Part shown: positions 8,300 through 16,651 of the stretch, one piece after another
Layout of the letters: each line of letters begins with the position of its first letter
How positions within the stretch are numbered: position 1 is the first letter of the stretch
Source of the DNA: Marinomonas sp. CT5
Lineage (GTDB): Bacteria; Pseudomonadota; Gammaproteobacteria; Pseudomonadales; Marinomonadaceae
NCBI RefSeq assembly: GCF_018336975.1
Contig: NZ_CP025572.1
Span: forward strand, 2,198,384-2,262,383
Direction of reading: 5' to 3'
Length of the DNA stretch: 64,000 bases
Made by a program: the position numbers and the translations under genes
The notes under the pieces: generated by a model
What the model was told of the DNA's origin: nothing
What the model saw: the letters and a program-made list of their open reading frames with translations, nothing else
Database searches by the model: none

Positions 8300-8330
8300 A
8301 AAAAATGCAGCCATGTGGCTGCATTTTTTT
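8300..8330. terminator. Bidirectional terminator
   Basis: AAAAAATGCAGCC and GGCTGCATTTTTT form a 13-bp stem with an ATGT loop. T-rich ends on both strands serve both the chemoreceptor gene and trmJ. Confidence 0.9.
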
Positions 8331-8348
8331 GGATTTTGTATTGGCTTT

Positions 8349-9134
8349 CTATAGGGAATCTTTTTTAGATTCATTCATGTTCGCTTTGGCTTTCTTCTCT
8401 GGATGGTTGTTGGCTTCAGTCAGTCCTGCTTCTCGTTGAACGGCGGCAAGCACACCACGTAAAATCCCTAACTCTTGTTTCTCTGGGCGAGAACGATTGA
8501 AGAATCTATGCAGCTTGTCTAATACCTTGCCTGGATGATTACGGATAATGAAGTTGATACCGTATAGGGTTTCTTCCAGGTGGTTGTAGAAAAGGTCCAT
8601 GTCTTTTTTATGGGGATATTCTGGTGTTTCTTTTTTGTAACTTGCTTTGTTTTGGTTAGCCATCCAAATTTCGTAAGCAACAATTTGAACCGCTTGTGAA
8701 ATATTTAAAACGGGATACTCATCATTCGCATCGATATACACTTGACGATGGCATTGAGCTATCTCATCGTTTAATAACCCTGTTGTTTCTCGTCCAAAAA
8801 CAATCGCTACATTATGATTGACGGCTTCTGGAATAACGCTTTCAGCACATTCTCGCGCATTCATAATAGGAAGTTGAAAAGTACGATGACGTGCACTTGT
8901 TCCAATCACAAGACTGCAATCTGCGATGGCGTCTTCCAAGGTAGAAACGATGGTAGCATTTTCAAGTAGATCAACGGCACCAGCGGCACGGCTGGTGGCT
9001 TCATCTGACGGATAGTCATTTGGATCAACCAGATAAAGATTGGTTAATCCCATGTTCTTCATGGCTCGGGCAATGGCACCAACGTTACCAGGGTGAAAAG
9101 TGTTGATCAGTACAATTCGGATGTTACTTAGCAT
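8349..9134 (-). CDS. trmJ: tRNA 2'-O-methyltransferase TrmJ
   Basis: This 261-residue SPOUT-class enzyme methylates the ribose of nucleotide 32 in several tRNAs using S-adenosylmethionine. The N-terminal IRIVLINTFHPGNVGAIARAMKNMG, the SAM-knot segment IVFGRETTGL and the later VLNISQAVQIVAYE are diagnostic. The C-terminal 100 residues form the TrmJ extension ending in a charged tail (KKAKANMNESKK). It lies upstream of a shared terminator and 53 bases downstream of the J-domain gene on the same strand, so cotranscription is possible. Length is normal for the family. Confidence 0.93.
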   Translation of the reverse strand: MLSNIRIVLINTFHPGNVGAIARAMKNMGLTNLYLVDPNDYPSDEATSRAAGAVDLLENATIVSTLEDAIADCSLVIGTSARHRTFQLPIMNARECAESVIPEAVNHNVAIVFGRETTGLLNDEIAQCHRQVYIDANDEYPVLNISQAVQIVAYEIWMANQNKASYKKETPEYPHKKDMDLFYNHLEETLYGINFIIRNHPGKVLDKLHRFFNRSRPEKQELGILRGVLAAVQREAGLTEANNHPEKKAKANMNESKKDSL

Positions 9135-9187
9135 GGGTCTTGAAATACTCAGGGTTATTTGTCTTTTAGTGTTTTTTTAATGTCAGA

Positions 9188-10492
9188 TTATGGTTTTAGC
9201 GTCAGAGATTGTTCTGTACTGCCAAAATCAACGTTATCTAAGATGACTTTAGTTGTGTCATTAAAGAGGAATTGATTGCAGGCGTGATGATACAGGGAAC
9301 CTGTCTCTAACACCAACCTATAGCGTCCTCTTGGAATGTAATTTGCGGCGTAAGCTTGTTTTCCATATAAATAAATAGAAAAAGGCGGCTTTCCATCGTA
9401 AGACTGAAAGGTCAGCATACTGTGCTCTGGTAATTGATTTAGAATTCGTAAACGACTGGCTCCATCTGCTTCACCAATTAACTGACCATGCTGAGGCGCA
9501 ATGCCTGGTTGGCCAAAACATCCAGTTTGAATTGCCTGCGATACGCTTCCAAAGCCTATATCTTTGGCTTGTACCCAGCCGTTAATCCCTTTAAATCGTA
9601 TTGTGAGCCAGTCTCCTTGTAATTTAATGCTTTGTATATCTGATTTTGCAGGGATGGTTCGCAATAACGCACTTGATAAATCCGGTTCGGCATAAAGGGG
9701 AGTGTCTTTTATTGTGTAGCTTATGCCATAACGAAACTGTGGGTATAAACCTCTTACGTACGTGGTAGCTTTTTGCTCTGAGACAGTTTCCTGTTTTGAT
9801 GATTGCCAATACAGGGTGCTGTATATCCCCGCCGCAAAGCACGCTATATAAGTAGCCACACGAAAAGCGGCTTTTGCTGCGTCTAGACGAATCGGTTGGC
9901 TAACAGGCTCTTCATAAAATGACTGTGTTGATTGGGTGAACTCTTCTTCATCATCCACAAATGATTGGTAAGGTGGAATATCTGTTTTTTCTTGATATTG
10001 GTCGTCTGAATAACTGTAACCTTGAGATGTGAAATTTTTTGAGGCTTTAAAAGCTTCCTCGTAAAGGGCTTTAATACGTTTTTCGTTGAGAGTGTTTCTT
10101 GCTGCGTTAATGGCGTCGTTGCGGGTTTTTTCATGGTGAGCGTTGTTACGCTTCATTTCTTCATATGCACGCTGTCGTTCTTTTACATAGGCTTCTTGTT
10201 CTTTATCAGTAGCCGTCGAAAAGTTTCTGTAACGATTTTTGGCACTAGAGCTTTGGGTATTTTCTTTGGTAAAAGTAAAAGGCTTCCAGTCGCTTACTTG
10301 TGCGCCTTGTCGAATGGCATTAATGACATTTTCATAAGCGGCTTGAAGCTGTTGGAATAGCTCAGTGGTGTCTGTTTGTGGATTTTTATCTGGATGGTAG
10401 CGCCTTGCCAAACGTCTAAACGCGGTTTTTGCTTCCTGCTCGCTGGCATTTGTTGGAATTTCCAGCAATTGATAGTCGTCTATTAGGCTCAT
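9188..10492 (-). CDS. J-domain protein with transmembrane helix and SH3-like domain
   Basis: This 434-residue protein joins an N-terminal DnaJ domain (residues about 3-65, with HPD at 34-36) to a charged coiled region rich in Glu, Arg and Ala (about 95-150), an acidic linker, one transmembrane helix (about 211-229, ATYIACFAAGIYSTLYW) and a bacterial SH3-like domain (about 248-320), followed by a beta-rich tail. The topology predicts a cytoplasmic J-domain that recruits DnaK and an SH3 region in the periplasm, where such domains often bind peptidoglycan. I know no named gene with this arrangement. It overlaps no neighbour and precedes trmJ. Confidence 0.8.
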   Translation of the reverse strand: MSLIDDYQLLEIPTNASEQEAKTAFRRLARRYHPDKNPQTDTTELFQQLQAAYENVINAIRQGAQVSDWKPFTFTKENTQSSSAKNRYRNFSTATDKEQEAYVKERQRAYEEMKRNNAHHEKTRNDAINAARNTLNEKRIKALYEEAFKASKNFTSQGYSYSDDQYQEKTDIPPYQSFVDDEEEFTQSTQSFYEEPVSQPIRLDAAKAAFRVATYIACFAAGIYSTLYWQSSKQETVSEQKATTYVRGLYPQFRYGISYTIKDTPLYAEPDLSSALLRTIPAKSDIQSIKLQGDWLTIRFKGINGWVQAKDIGFGSVSQAIQTGCFGQPGIAPQHGQLIGEADGASRLRILNQLPEHSMLTFQSYDGKPPFSIYLYGKQAYAANYIPRGRYRLVLETGSLYHHACNQFLFNDTTKVILDNVDFGSTEQSLTLKP

Positions 10493-10541
10493 GCGTTGTT
10501 AGCTACTAACCGTGTTTAAGGATAAGAAAAGTAATAGTGCA

Positions 10542-13052
10542 TTATGCACGATTTACTGGCGGTGACAAAGGTGGATCACTGTCGAGTATGAGTTTAAGAA
10601 ATTGCTCTGCTGGCATGGGCCGAAAAAGATGGTAGCCTTGACCTACTTTGCATCCCCACTTGGTTAATAAGGTTAATATTTCTTCGGACTCAATACCTTC
10701 GGCAACACTGATGATGCCAAGAGACTCACTAAGATCAATCATATTTCGGCATAAAAGCTGACTGGGTAGGTCGTTAATTAGCTTCATGACAAAGAACTGA
10801 TCTATTTTTAATTCGTCGGTTTCAAGTGCGATAAGGTTTTGCATTGAGCTATAACCAACGCCAAAATCATCAATCGCTAATTTAAATCCCGCTTGATGAA
10901 GTTGTTTGACGTTATGATGAACTGTATCGCTGTTTTGAAAAACACTGGTTTCTGTAATTTCTATAGTGAACTGATTGGCATGTAATTGATGACTATTAAG
11001 TTGTTCAATAACCATAGAAGCAAAGTGCTCTTGAAGTAAGTCTTGAGCTGAAATATTTATTGATAAGCTTTTCTGGGATAGTGTTTGAGCGTGTTTAGAA
11101 GCCCAAAGAAACACTTTTTTTAGCATCATATTGGTGAGTTGATAGATTAAGCCTGTTTGTTCTGCCAGAGGAATGAATTCACCTGGTGATACTTGTCCAA
11201 GCGACTCATTTTTCCAGCGAATTAATACTTCACCACCTATTATTTTTCGACTGATTAGCTCGATCTGTGGTTGTATTTCAAAGTAGAGCTTGTTGTGTTG
11301 TAAGTCATTCGTTAAGAGTGTTATTAGCTCAATTTGTTGAGCATGATTGCTTTTTAGATTGTTTGTAAAAGGAGCCCAATTGCCAGATGAATATTTTACG
11401 GATTGGCTGGCGATTAATGCATTTTGATAAAGTTTATCTAAATGATGGCCTTGAGTAGGGTAGAGAGCACTACCAATTTTATATTGATGACGGAAATGGG
11501 TTTTACTGATTAGGTCTGGGTTGTTTAGAGCGATTTGAATATATTGAATTTGCTCTTTGAACTGGCTCGGGGCCTTACTAAACAACACGATGGTTTTTGT
11601 TGTTGTGCGAATGATTTTTTTGGATGTTTTATTGGGGAGCGGAAACGACATCATTTCAGGCATTGTTGCAACTTTAGTATGGATTGCATTAATGGCTTCG
11701 TAGATGGATTTATCCGCTTTGGCAGGGCCAAAAGCCTGACTTAACGATTGGTAGTTACTGATATCTATCATAATGAGTGCAAGCTTTTCTTGTTTGACCT
11801 CCGCTTCTATTAGTACTTTTGGAATTTTCTCGAAGAAATAGGCGCGATTTGGTAGCCCTGTTGAGGAGTCTGTCATCGCTTCCATTTTTCTGGCGCGTTC
11901 GATTTGTTTTGCTTTATCAGAAAGTGCAAAAGAGAAACAAAATAATTGTAATAAACAAGCGATGGGGAAGATGGCTTGAGTCATGACGTTAATAGGTAAA
12001 ATTCTCCAGAATATAAGCGTATTAAGAATGCTGCCAACGATTAAAATAACCCAAGAAATCAAATAGAAACGGGCTGCAATAAAACCTTTTAGATAGGCTG
12101 CAATTCCCCAGTAAATACAGATGACAAACATAAAAATTTCTAGTGATGCAAACAGCAGAGCTGATGTTTTTACTGATAGGATTTGAGTGCAGGCAAAAAA
12201 GACAATGAAAATTCCATCACCATATTTTCTGATCAATGAATCCGGTGAAGGGACTCCAATTTCTTTAAGAAAATGTAGGCTAAAACGAAACAGCAGCCAA
12301 GCGCCGATCCCAAATATGGAAAAAATGTTTTCCACCAACCACTGGCTTAACTCTTCAGAAAAAGTCCAACGGCTGAAGCCTGTGATGATAGAAAGAGCAA
12401 CAATGACGACGATGTTTAAGTTTAGATAATAAAGGGAACCTGGTTGTCTAAGTAGAATAAAAATAATGATATTGTGAGCAAGGAGAATCGATAGGCTGCT
12501 GATGATAAATGTCCAGAGCAGTTGATTTTGGAGCTGCTCTTGTTCCGCGATGTTTTTGTCAAACAGCTCAAAAGGAGTAAGAAGAGGGCTATTGCCTTGT
12601 TTACGAACCAATAGCGTTGTTTCTTGCTGATTGGATAGAGGGAGTGGTATCCAAATACCCTTGTAATTGCTGGTTTCGTTCCAATTATCTAATGCGCCCC
12701 TTGTCCAGCTATTTTGTAGCTGATCACCGTGAAATAAATAGAAATCAAGGTGTTCGATAACATAATAATTCAAGCCGAGGTAAAGTATTCTCTCTGAGTT
12801 AGGTGTTAAATTCTTTGAAAACTGTAATTTATGCCAATAGGCGTTTTGTGAGAAGCCTTGGGATTCATCATACATTTCTTTTTGAAATTTATCGGAATGA
12901 AGGGCTTCTTGAGCTGAAATAGAATGTGTCTCTTTAAAAGTCGGAATGGGAAAGTGAGAGTATGTATTAATCTTATTCTCAGATATGAATGCGTTGTTTG
13001 CCCACAATGGTGTTGTAAGAAGAAAGAAAAAACAGAGCCACTTGAATACCAT
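10542..13052 (-). CDS. 7TMR-DISM sensor with degenerate GGDEF and intact EAL domain
   Basis: This 836-residue inner-membrane signalling protein has a signal peptide (1-18), an extracellular 7TMR-DISM sensory domain (about 25-165), seven membrane helices (about 178-380), a GGDEF-like domain (about 393-555) and an EAL domain (about 572-825). The GGDEF motif is lost (RTTTKTIVLFS stands in its place), so cyclase activity is unlikely. EAL metal and catalytic residues are present: Glu608 in GGEVLIRW, Asn666, Glu701, Asp728-Asp729 in IDDFGVGYSS, Lys749 and Glu785. It should therefore cleave cyclic di-GMP in response to an outside ligand, probably affecting motility or biofilm. Confidence 0.9.
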   Translation of the reverse strand: MVFKWLCFFFLLTTPLWANNAFISENKINTYSHFPIPTFKETHSISAQEALHSDKFQKEMYDESQGFSQNAYWHKLQFSKNLTPNSERILYLGLNYYVIEHLDFYLFHGDQLQNSWTRGALDNWNETSNYKGIWIPLPLSNQQETTLLVRKQGNSPLLTPFELFDKNIAEQEQLQNQLLWTFIISSLSILLAHNIIIFILLRQPGSLYYLNLNIVVIVALSIITGFSRWTFSEELSQWLVENIFSIFGIGAWLLFRFSLHFLKEIGVPSPDSLIRKYGDGIFIVFFACTQILSVKTSALLFASLEIFMFVICIYWGIAAYLKGFIAARFYLISWVILIVGSILNTLIFWRILPINVMTQAIFPIACLLQLFCFSFALSDKAKQIERARKMEAMTDSSTGLPNRAYFFEKIPKVLIEAEVKQEKLALIMIDISNYQSLSQAFGPAKADKSIYEAINAIHTKVATMPEMMSFPLPNKTSKKIIRTTTKTIVLFSKAPSQFKEQIQYIQIALNNPDLISKTHFRHQYKIGSALYPTQGHHLDKLYQNALIASQSVKYSSGNWAPFTNNLKSNHAQQIELITLLTNDLQHNKLYFEIQPQIELISRKIIGGEVLIRWKNESLGQVSPGEFIPLAEQTGLIYQLTNMMLKKVFLWASKHAQTLSQKSLSINISAQDLLQEHFASMVIEQLNSHQLHANQFTIEITETSVFQNSDTVHHNVKQLHQAGFKLAIDDFGVGYSSMQNLIALETDELKIDQFFVMKLINDLPSQLLCRNMIDLSESLGIISVAEGIESEEILTLLTKWGCKVGQGYHLFRPMPAEQFLKLILDSDPPLSPPVNRA

Positions 13053-13214
13053 TTTTGCTATCCCTAATTGATAATTTAATAAGTAGTATGATTCCTATAT
13101 AGTCATCTCATCATGACATTACGGCAGTGTCTTAGCAGACTGTGCTTGTAATAGTGCTGGGCTTCTTAAAATATAGGCGACATTTTCGATCTATGTATAA
13201 TCTTAAGGTTTTTT

Positions 13215-13697
13215 ATGAGTGATAAATTGACACACTTGGATCATCAGGGTCATGCCCACATGGTCGATGTTTCTGATAAGGCTTTGACGAAACGCAGTGC
13301 GACGGCACAGGCAATTTTGTTAATGCAACCAACGACATTAACAAAGATTATTGAAGGTGGCTTACCTAAGGGAGATGTTTTGGCGACAGCGAGAATTGCT
13401 GGAATTCAGGCTGCTAAAAAGACTTCAGATCTGATTCCGTTATGCCACCCTTTAATGCTAACCAAGGTCTCCATTGATATTACAGTGATAAGCGATTGTG
13501 AATTAGAAGTCTTATGTACTTGTGCATTGGCTGGTAAAACTGGAGTGGAAATGGAAGCCTTAACAGGGGCAAGTGTTGCAGCGTTGACTCTTTATGATAT
13601 GTGCAAAGCGGTTGATAAAGGGATTGTTATCAATAAGGTCTCTTTGTTAGAAAAGACAGGTGGTAAAAGTGGAGATTGGAGTCAAGGGAATGCCTAG
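13215..13697 (+). CDS. moaC: Cyclic pyranopterin monophosphate synthase MoaC
   Basis: This 160-residue enzyme completes formation of cyclic pyranopterin monophosphate in molybdenum cofactor synthesis. Family marks include [26 protein letters not shown] (with the conserved Cys-His) and [23 protein letters not shown]. The ATG is preceded by AAGG. A TATAAT hexamer at 13196-13201 could be a -10 element, but it would give a very short leader. It is the first gene of moaC-moaD-moaE; moaA is not in the window. Its end overlaps moaD by 8 bases. Confidence 0.96.
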   Translation: MSDKLTHLDHQGHAHMVDVSDKALTKRSATAQAILLMQPTTLTKIIEGGLPKGDVLATARIAGIQAAKKTSDLIPLCHPLMLTKVSIDITVISDCELEVLCTCALAGKTGVEMEALTGASVAALTLYDMCKAVDKGIVINKVSLLEKTGGKSGDWSQGNA

Positions 13698-13944
13698 TAT
13701 TAAAGTGGTTTTTTTTGCTTCGCTGAAAGATGTAATAGGGATTAACGAATATGTTATTGATTTGACACTGCCTTCAACTATTGCACAGTTAAAACAAAAG
13801 TTGGCTGCGGAGTTGGATAATGGGCAAGCTTTGCTTGAGAAAAATATCCAATCTTCGGTTAACTATGAATTTGCAAGAGACGCTGATGTTTTGACGGATG
13901 AGGTTACCGAAGTGGCTTTTTTTCCGCCAGTAACAGGAGGTTAA
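13690..13944 (+). CDS. moaD: Molybdopterin synthase small subunit MoaD
   Basis: This 84-residue ubiquitin-like sulfur carrier ends in the essential Gly-Gly (FFPPVTGG), where a thiocarboxylate forms and donates sulfur to the pyranopterin. I chose the ATG at 13690, which gives [17 protein letters not shown] and follows GGAG/AAGGGA bases inside the end of moaC; an upstream in-frame ATG at 13660 would add ten residues unlike the family. The overlap with moaC suggests translational coupling. It acts in the cytoplasm as a heterotetramer with MoaE. Confidence 0.94.
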   Translation: MPSIKVVFFASLKDVIGINEYVIDLTLPSTIAQLKQKLAAELDNGQALLEKNIQSSVNYEFARDADVLTDEVTEVAFFPPVTGG

Positions 13945-14394
13945 ATGATTAAAATTCAGCAGGAAGATTTTCAAGTAGAGGATTTGTATAAAGGCTTATT
14001 GAAAGCCAACACGACGGGCGCTGTGGCTATCTTTGTTGGTTTGGTGCGTCAATTTGCCGACTTATCAAAAGAAGAGTGTAGCTTTGAGTTGGAACATTAT
14101 CCTGGAATGACGGAGCGCAATTTGCAGGCAATTGTTAATGAAGCGAATACTCGCTGGCCTTTATTGGATGTATGCGTGGTCCACCGAGTCGGGAAACTAA
14201 AGGTTGACGACCAAATTGTGTTTGTTGGTGTAAGTGCTGCACACCGAGCGGAGGCCTTTCAAGCTTGTGACTTTATTATGGATTATTTAAAAAGCCGCGC
14301 GGCTTTTTGGAAAAAAGAGTCTCAAGGCTCACAGAGTCATTGGGTAGAAGCCAATGCAGAAGATTTAAAGAGCCTTGATCGTTGGAAGAAGTAA
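13945..14394 (+). CDS. moaE: Molybdopterin synthase catalytic subunit MoaE
   Basis: This 149-residue subunit works with MoaD to insert the dithiolene sulfurs into cyclic pyranopterin monophosphate. GAVAIFVGLVRQF, LEHYPGMTE, VCVVHRVGKL and the C-terminal FWKKE segment (with the catalytic Lys) are typical. The ATG directly abuts the moaD stop codon, and AGGAGG within the end of moaD is its ribosome site, so the three genes form a tight operon. The 3' end lies 23 bases from the convergent recombinase gene. Confidence 0.96.
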   Translation: MIKIQQEDFQVEDLYKGLLKANTTGAVAIFVGLVRQFADLSKEECSFELEHYPGMTERNLQAIVNEANTRWPLLDVCVVHRVGKLKVDDQIVFVGVSAAHRAEAFQACDFIMDYLKSRAAFWKKESQGSQSHWVEANAEDLKSLDRWKK

Positions 14395-14417
14395 TTAAAA
14401 AAATTCTCATTCGTTGA

Positions 14418-15665
14418 TCAGTGCGGTCTAAGCGTTTTCTTACGACCGCTTGCATGACGTTCACGATATTCTGTGTCAATATATTTGTCAGTGGTGGCCA
14501 TACTGGCATGTCCTGCGTCCTCTCTAACATGCTCCTTTGGCCGTGTTTTTACGTCTTCTGATATTCCAGTATGGCGTAACCAGTGAACGGTTGCGACACG
14601 AAGGTCGTCAGCATCTGCTTGCATACCATCTTCACACATACGTTTATAGGCTTGATCAAAACATAATTGCACTATGTTGCGGACTTGCCTAGAACTTGTC
14701 ATCGCACCTTGGCCACGGTTTTTGGGGACGAGGGGAGTATTCTCTGCAATGGTTGGTAACAGTGGTAAGTCGCGGAATTTTCTATAGCGCTTCAAGGCAT
14801 TGAGCATATCGTCAGAGACAGCAACAAGACGTTCTTTGTTACCTTTAGAAAGTACTTTAAACCACCAATGACCATCAGAATCTTTAATAAAATCCCCCAT
14901 AACAGGTGCAGACCTTTCATCAGCAACAAGTTCTGAAATTCGTAGATACATACCTAGCAGTGCATTCATAATGAAAAGAGTACGTTCATGTTGTACTGGG
15001 TCGTCTTCAGCCAGTTGCTCGGCAGTTTCAATGACATAATCCCACTGTAAATTCGAGATGCGTCTTACTTGTTTGCGTGTGACTTCTTTTTTTACAAATT
15101 TACTCTTTTGTCGAATGAGCGCTACGGGGTTTTGTTGTGCCGCATCTTCCTGCATTAAAAAGCCATAGTAAGACGATAAAATTGAGAAGGTGGCTCTTAT
15201 TGCAGATTGGGATAAAGAATGTTGCTTGGCGACAGGCACATCACCATTTTTGAACTCTAATTTGCTGACATGAGCAACAAAAGGGCGCCATTCTTTATTG
15301 GCATTTCTTTGCCCCATATGCCATTTAAACCTTGCGACGTTTTTGGTACCTATCCAGTTTTCTGGTGGCGTTATGCAAAAATGAATAAATTCTTCTATCT
15401 GATCTCTTCGTAAATCAGTCGTTGGGCAGTGTGCTATGTTCCACGACCATAGTAATAAACGTTCAACTTCTCGACGATAAGAATTGAATGTTGCCTGAGA
15501 ACCGTTGTAGCTATAGATAAAGCAGAGTGCTAGTTGTAAGTCCCGACGGTACTCGCTTGTTCTAAGTTGTGGTGTGGTTGCCTCTAAGTGAGTTGCAATA
15601 CTCTCGAATTGAGTAAACGGATTAGGCAAATGTTCTAAGTTATCTATTAAAGCAAGTGGTGTCAT
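14418..15665 (-). CDS. Lone tyrosine recombinase / integrase
   Basis: This 415-residue site-specific recombinase keeps the full catalytic set: Arg242 in LRISELV, Lys274 in LSKGNKERL, His361 and Arg364 in HWLRHTGIS, His386 in DAGHASMATTDKY and nucleophile Tyr395. Roughly the first 200 residues form the core-binding region. I prefer the ATG at 15665 (MTPLALIDN) over a frame extending to 15701; neither has a strong ribosome site. No other phage or plasmid genes, tRNA or obvious attachment repeats lie beside it. An inverted-arm site lies 76 bases upstream. It may be a domesticated recombinase or the relic of an element. Confidence 0.88.
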   Translation of the reverse strand: MTPLALIDNLEHLPNPFTQFESIATHLEATTPQLRTSEYRRDLQLALCFIYSYNGSQATFNSYRREVERLLLWSWNIAHCPTTDLRRDQIEEFIHFCITPPENWIGTKNVARFKWHMGQRNANKEWRPFVAHVSKLEFKNGDVPVAKQHSLSQSAIRATFSILSSYYGFLMQEDAAQQNPVALIRQKSKFVKKEVTRKQVRRISNLQWDYVIETAEQLAEDDPVQHERTLFIMNALLGMYLRISELVADERSAPVMGDFIKDSDGHWWFKVLSKGNKERLVAVSDDMLNALKRYRKFRDLPLLPTIAENTPLVPKNRGQGAMTSSRQVRNIVQLCFDQAYKRMCEDGMQADADDLRVATVHWLRHTGISEDVKTRPKEHVREDAGHASMATTDKYIDTEYRERHASGRKKTLRPH

Positions 15666-15740
15666 AATCTTTATATCCAATGAATTGGTGCATATTAGCA
15701 AATTTTTAAATCTATCCCTATTGTTTTGTCCTTCATGGTT

Positions 15741-15769
15741 AACATGCGTTCTGTTGAAAAAGGCATGTT
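15741..15769. promoter_or_regulatory. Candidate tyrosine-recombinase core or operator site
   Basis: Two 11-base inverted arms, AACATGCGTTC and (reverse complement) AACATGCCTTT, agree at 9 of 11 positions around a 7-base centre TGTTGAA. An 11-7-11 layout matches core sites of tyrosine recombinases in general. It sits upstream of the recombinase gene. It could equally be a repressor site. Confidence 0.4.
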
Positions 15770-15880
15770 TTGTATTGTTATTCCTTAATCCAATCCTTTT
15801 CTATCTTAATTTTTTTACTTTTGCCTTTTTAGTGTGATTTTGGTGCCATCTTGCGCTTATTGGTACGTATTTGAAACAAA

Positions 15881-15892
15881 GGTGAAATCACC
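15881..15892. promoter_or_regulatory. Short palindrome before the secreted-protein genes
   Basis: GGTGAAATCACC has 5-bp inverted arms around AA, in the 333-base gap between the recombinase start and the first small secreted gene. Apart from this and the 15741 site I see only AT-rich promoter-like sequence there. Confidence 0.25.
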
Positions 15893-15998
15893 AGTTAGAT
15901 ACTTTTTTATTTAATTTAAAGGACTACTATAAACACATCGAAGCAAAGCACAGCTCTGTTTTTAAATATTAATGATGACTCTCTATAAGGAGATAAAT

Positions 15999-16271
15999 AT
16001 GAAAACTATCACTAAAACTACTTTGTCTTTATTAACTGCTTCTGTAATGGCGACTTCTGCTTTTGCAGAAACACCTTCTGAACGTCTTCAAAGTGCTCGC
16101 GGTAGTGTTGAAGCTTTAGGCGTTACTTTAGAGAACATGGGAGCAAATGTTGATACTAGTGTAAATCTGAATGGCGCTTATAGTTATGGTCAAAAAACAG
16201 CGATTTATTCAGAAAAACATGCTGAGCTACAACAGCAATTTAATCAACTACACAACCAAATTTCTGAATAA
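15999..16271 (+). CDS. Small secreted protein, tandem copy 1
   Basis: This 90-residue protein has a Sec signal peptide ending in TSAFA at residue 23, leaving a mature chain of about 67 residues, predicted mostly helical and without cysteines. I do not recognise the family. An AAGGAG ribosome site 5 to 10 bases before the ATG at 15999 fixes the start; the upstream ATG in the same frame lacks one. It is followed 53 bases later by a close paralogue. The strong ribosome sites and signal peptides suggest abundant periplasmic or exported proteins. The function is unknown. Confidence 0.85.
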   Translation: MKTITKTTLSLLTASVMATSAFAETPSERLQSARGSVEALGVTLENMGANVDTSVNLNGAYSYGQKTAIYSEKHAELQQQFNQLHNQISE

Positions 16272-16324
16272 TATATTTAAATAAAGTAAGTGCATTATTT
16301 AATATTACAATTAAGGAGAATGTT

Positions 16325-16597
16325 ATGAATACTTTTACTAAAACTGCTTTAGCTTTATTAGCCGCTTCTGTTATGACAACTTCTGCTTTTGCGGAAACCG
16401 CTTCTGAGCGTTTACAAAGTGCCCGAGGTAGTGTTGAAGCCTTAGGTGTCACTCTTGAAAATATGGGAGCAGATGTTGATACGAGCGTCAATTTGAAAGG
16501 TGATTATACCTATAATCAGAAATTGGGCGCATACAAAGAGAAACACGCTGAATTGCAGGCTCAATTTGATGCTTTGCACACACCATCTGCTGAATAG
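16325..16597 (+). CDS. Small secreted protein, tandem copy 2
   Basis: This second 90-residue protein is nearly the same length and layout as its upstream neighbour: signal peptide ending TSAFA, then a conserved stretch from ERLQSARGSVEALG through GVTLENMGA, then a more variable C-terminus ending in Glu. Residues shared with copy 1 include VDTSVNL and EKHAELQ. TAAGGAGAA precedes the ATG. A strong bidirectional terminator follows, so the two genes are likely one transcript. The central 22 residues are identical between copies although 10 of the 22 codons differ silently. The function is unknown. Confidence 0.85.
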   Translation: MNTFTKTALALLAASVMTTSAFAETASERLQSARGSVEALGVTLENMGADVDTSVNLKGDYTYNQKLGAYKEKHAELQAQFDALHTPSAE

Positions 16598-16617
16598 CAC
16601 TTGTCGTTATAATAAGA

Positions 16618-16649
16618 AAAGGCCAAACACTTTGTTTGGCCTTTCTTTT
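16618..16649. terminator. Bidirectional terminator
   Basis: AAAGGCCAAACA and TGTTTGGCCTTT form a 12-bp stem with a 3-base loop and T-rich ends on both strands. It ends the secreted-protein operon and the convergent protease gene. Confidence 0.9.
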
Positions 16650-16651
16650 AT

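Noticed and set aside
12187..12429. Plus-strand ORF inside the DISM-EAL gene
   Set aside because: It is a shadow of the clear minus-strand gene and has no protein-family features.
13196..13201. TATAAT as the moa operon -10
   Set aside because: It would leave about six leader bases and cut off the AAGG ribosome site; no good -35 lies upstream, so it is only mentioned.
14395..14417. Attachment site or tRNA at the recombinase-moaE junction
   Set aside because: The 23-base gap shows no tRNA, direct repeat or recognisable att core.
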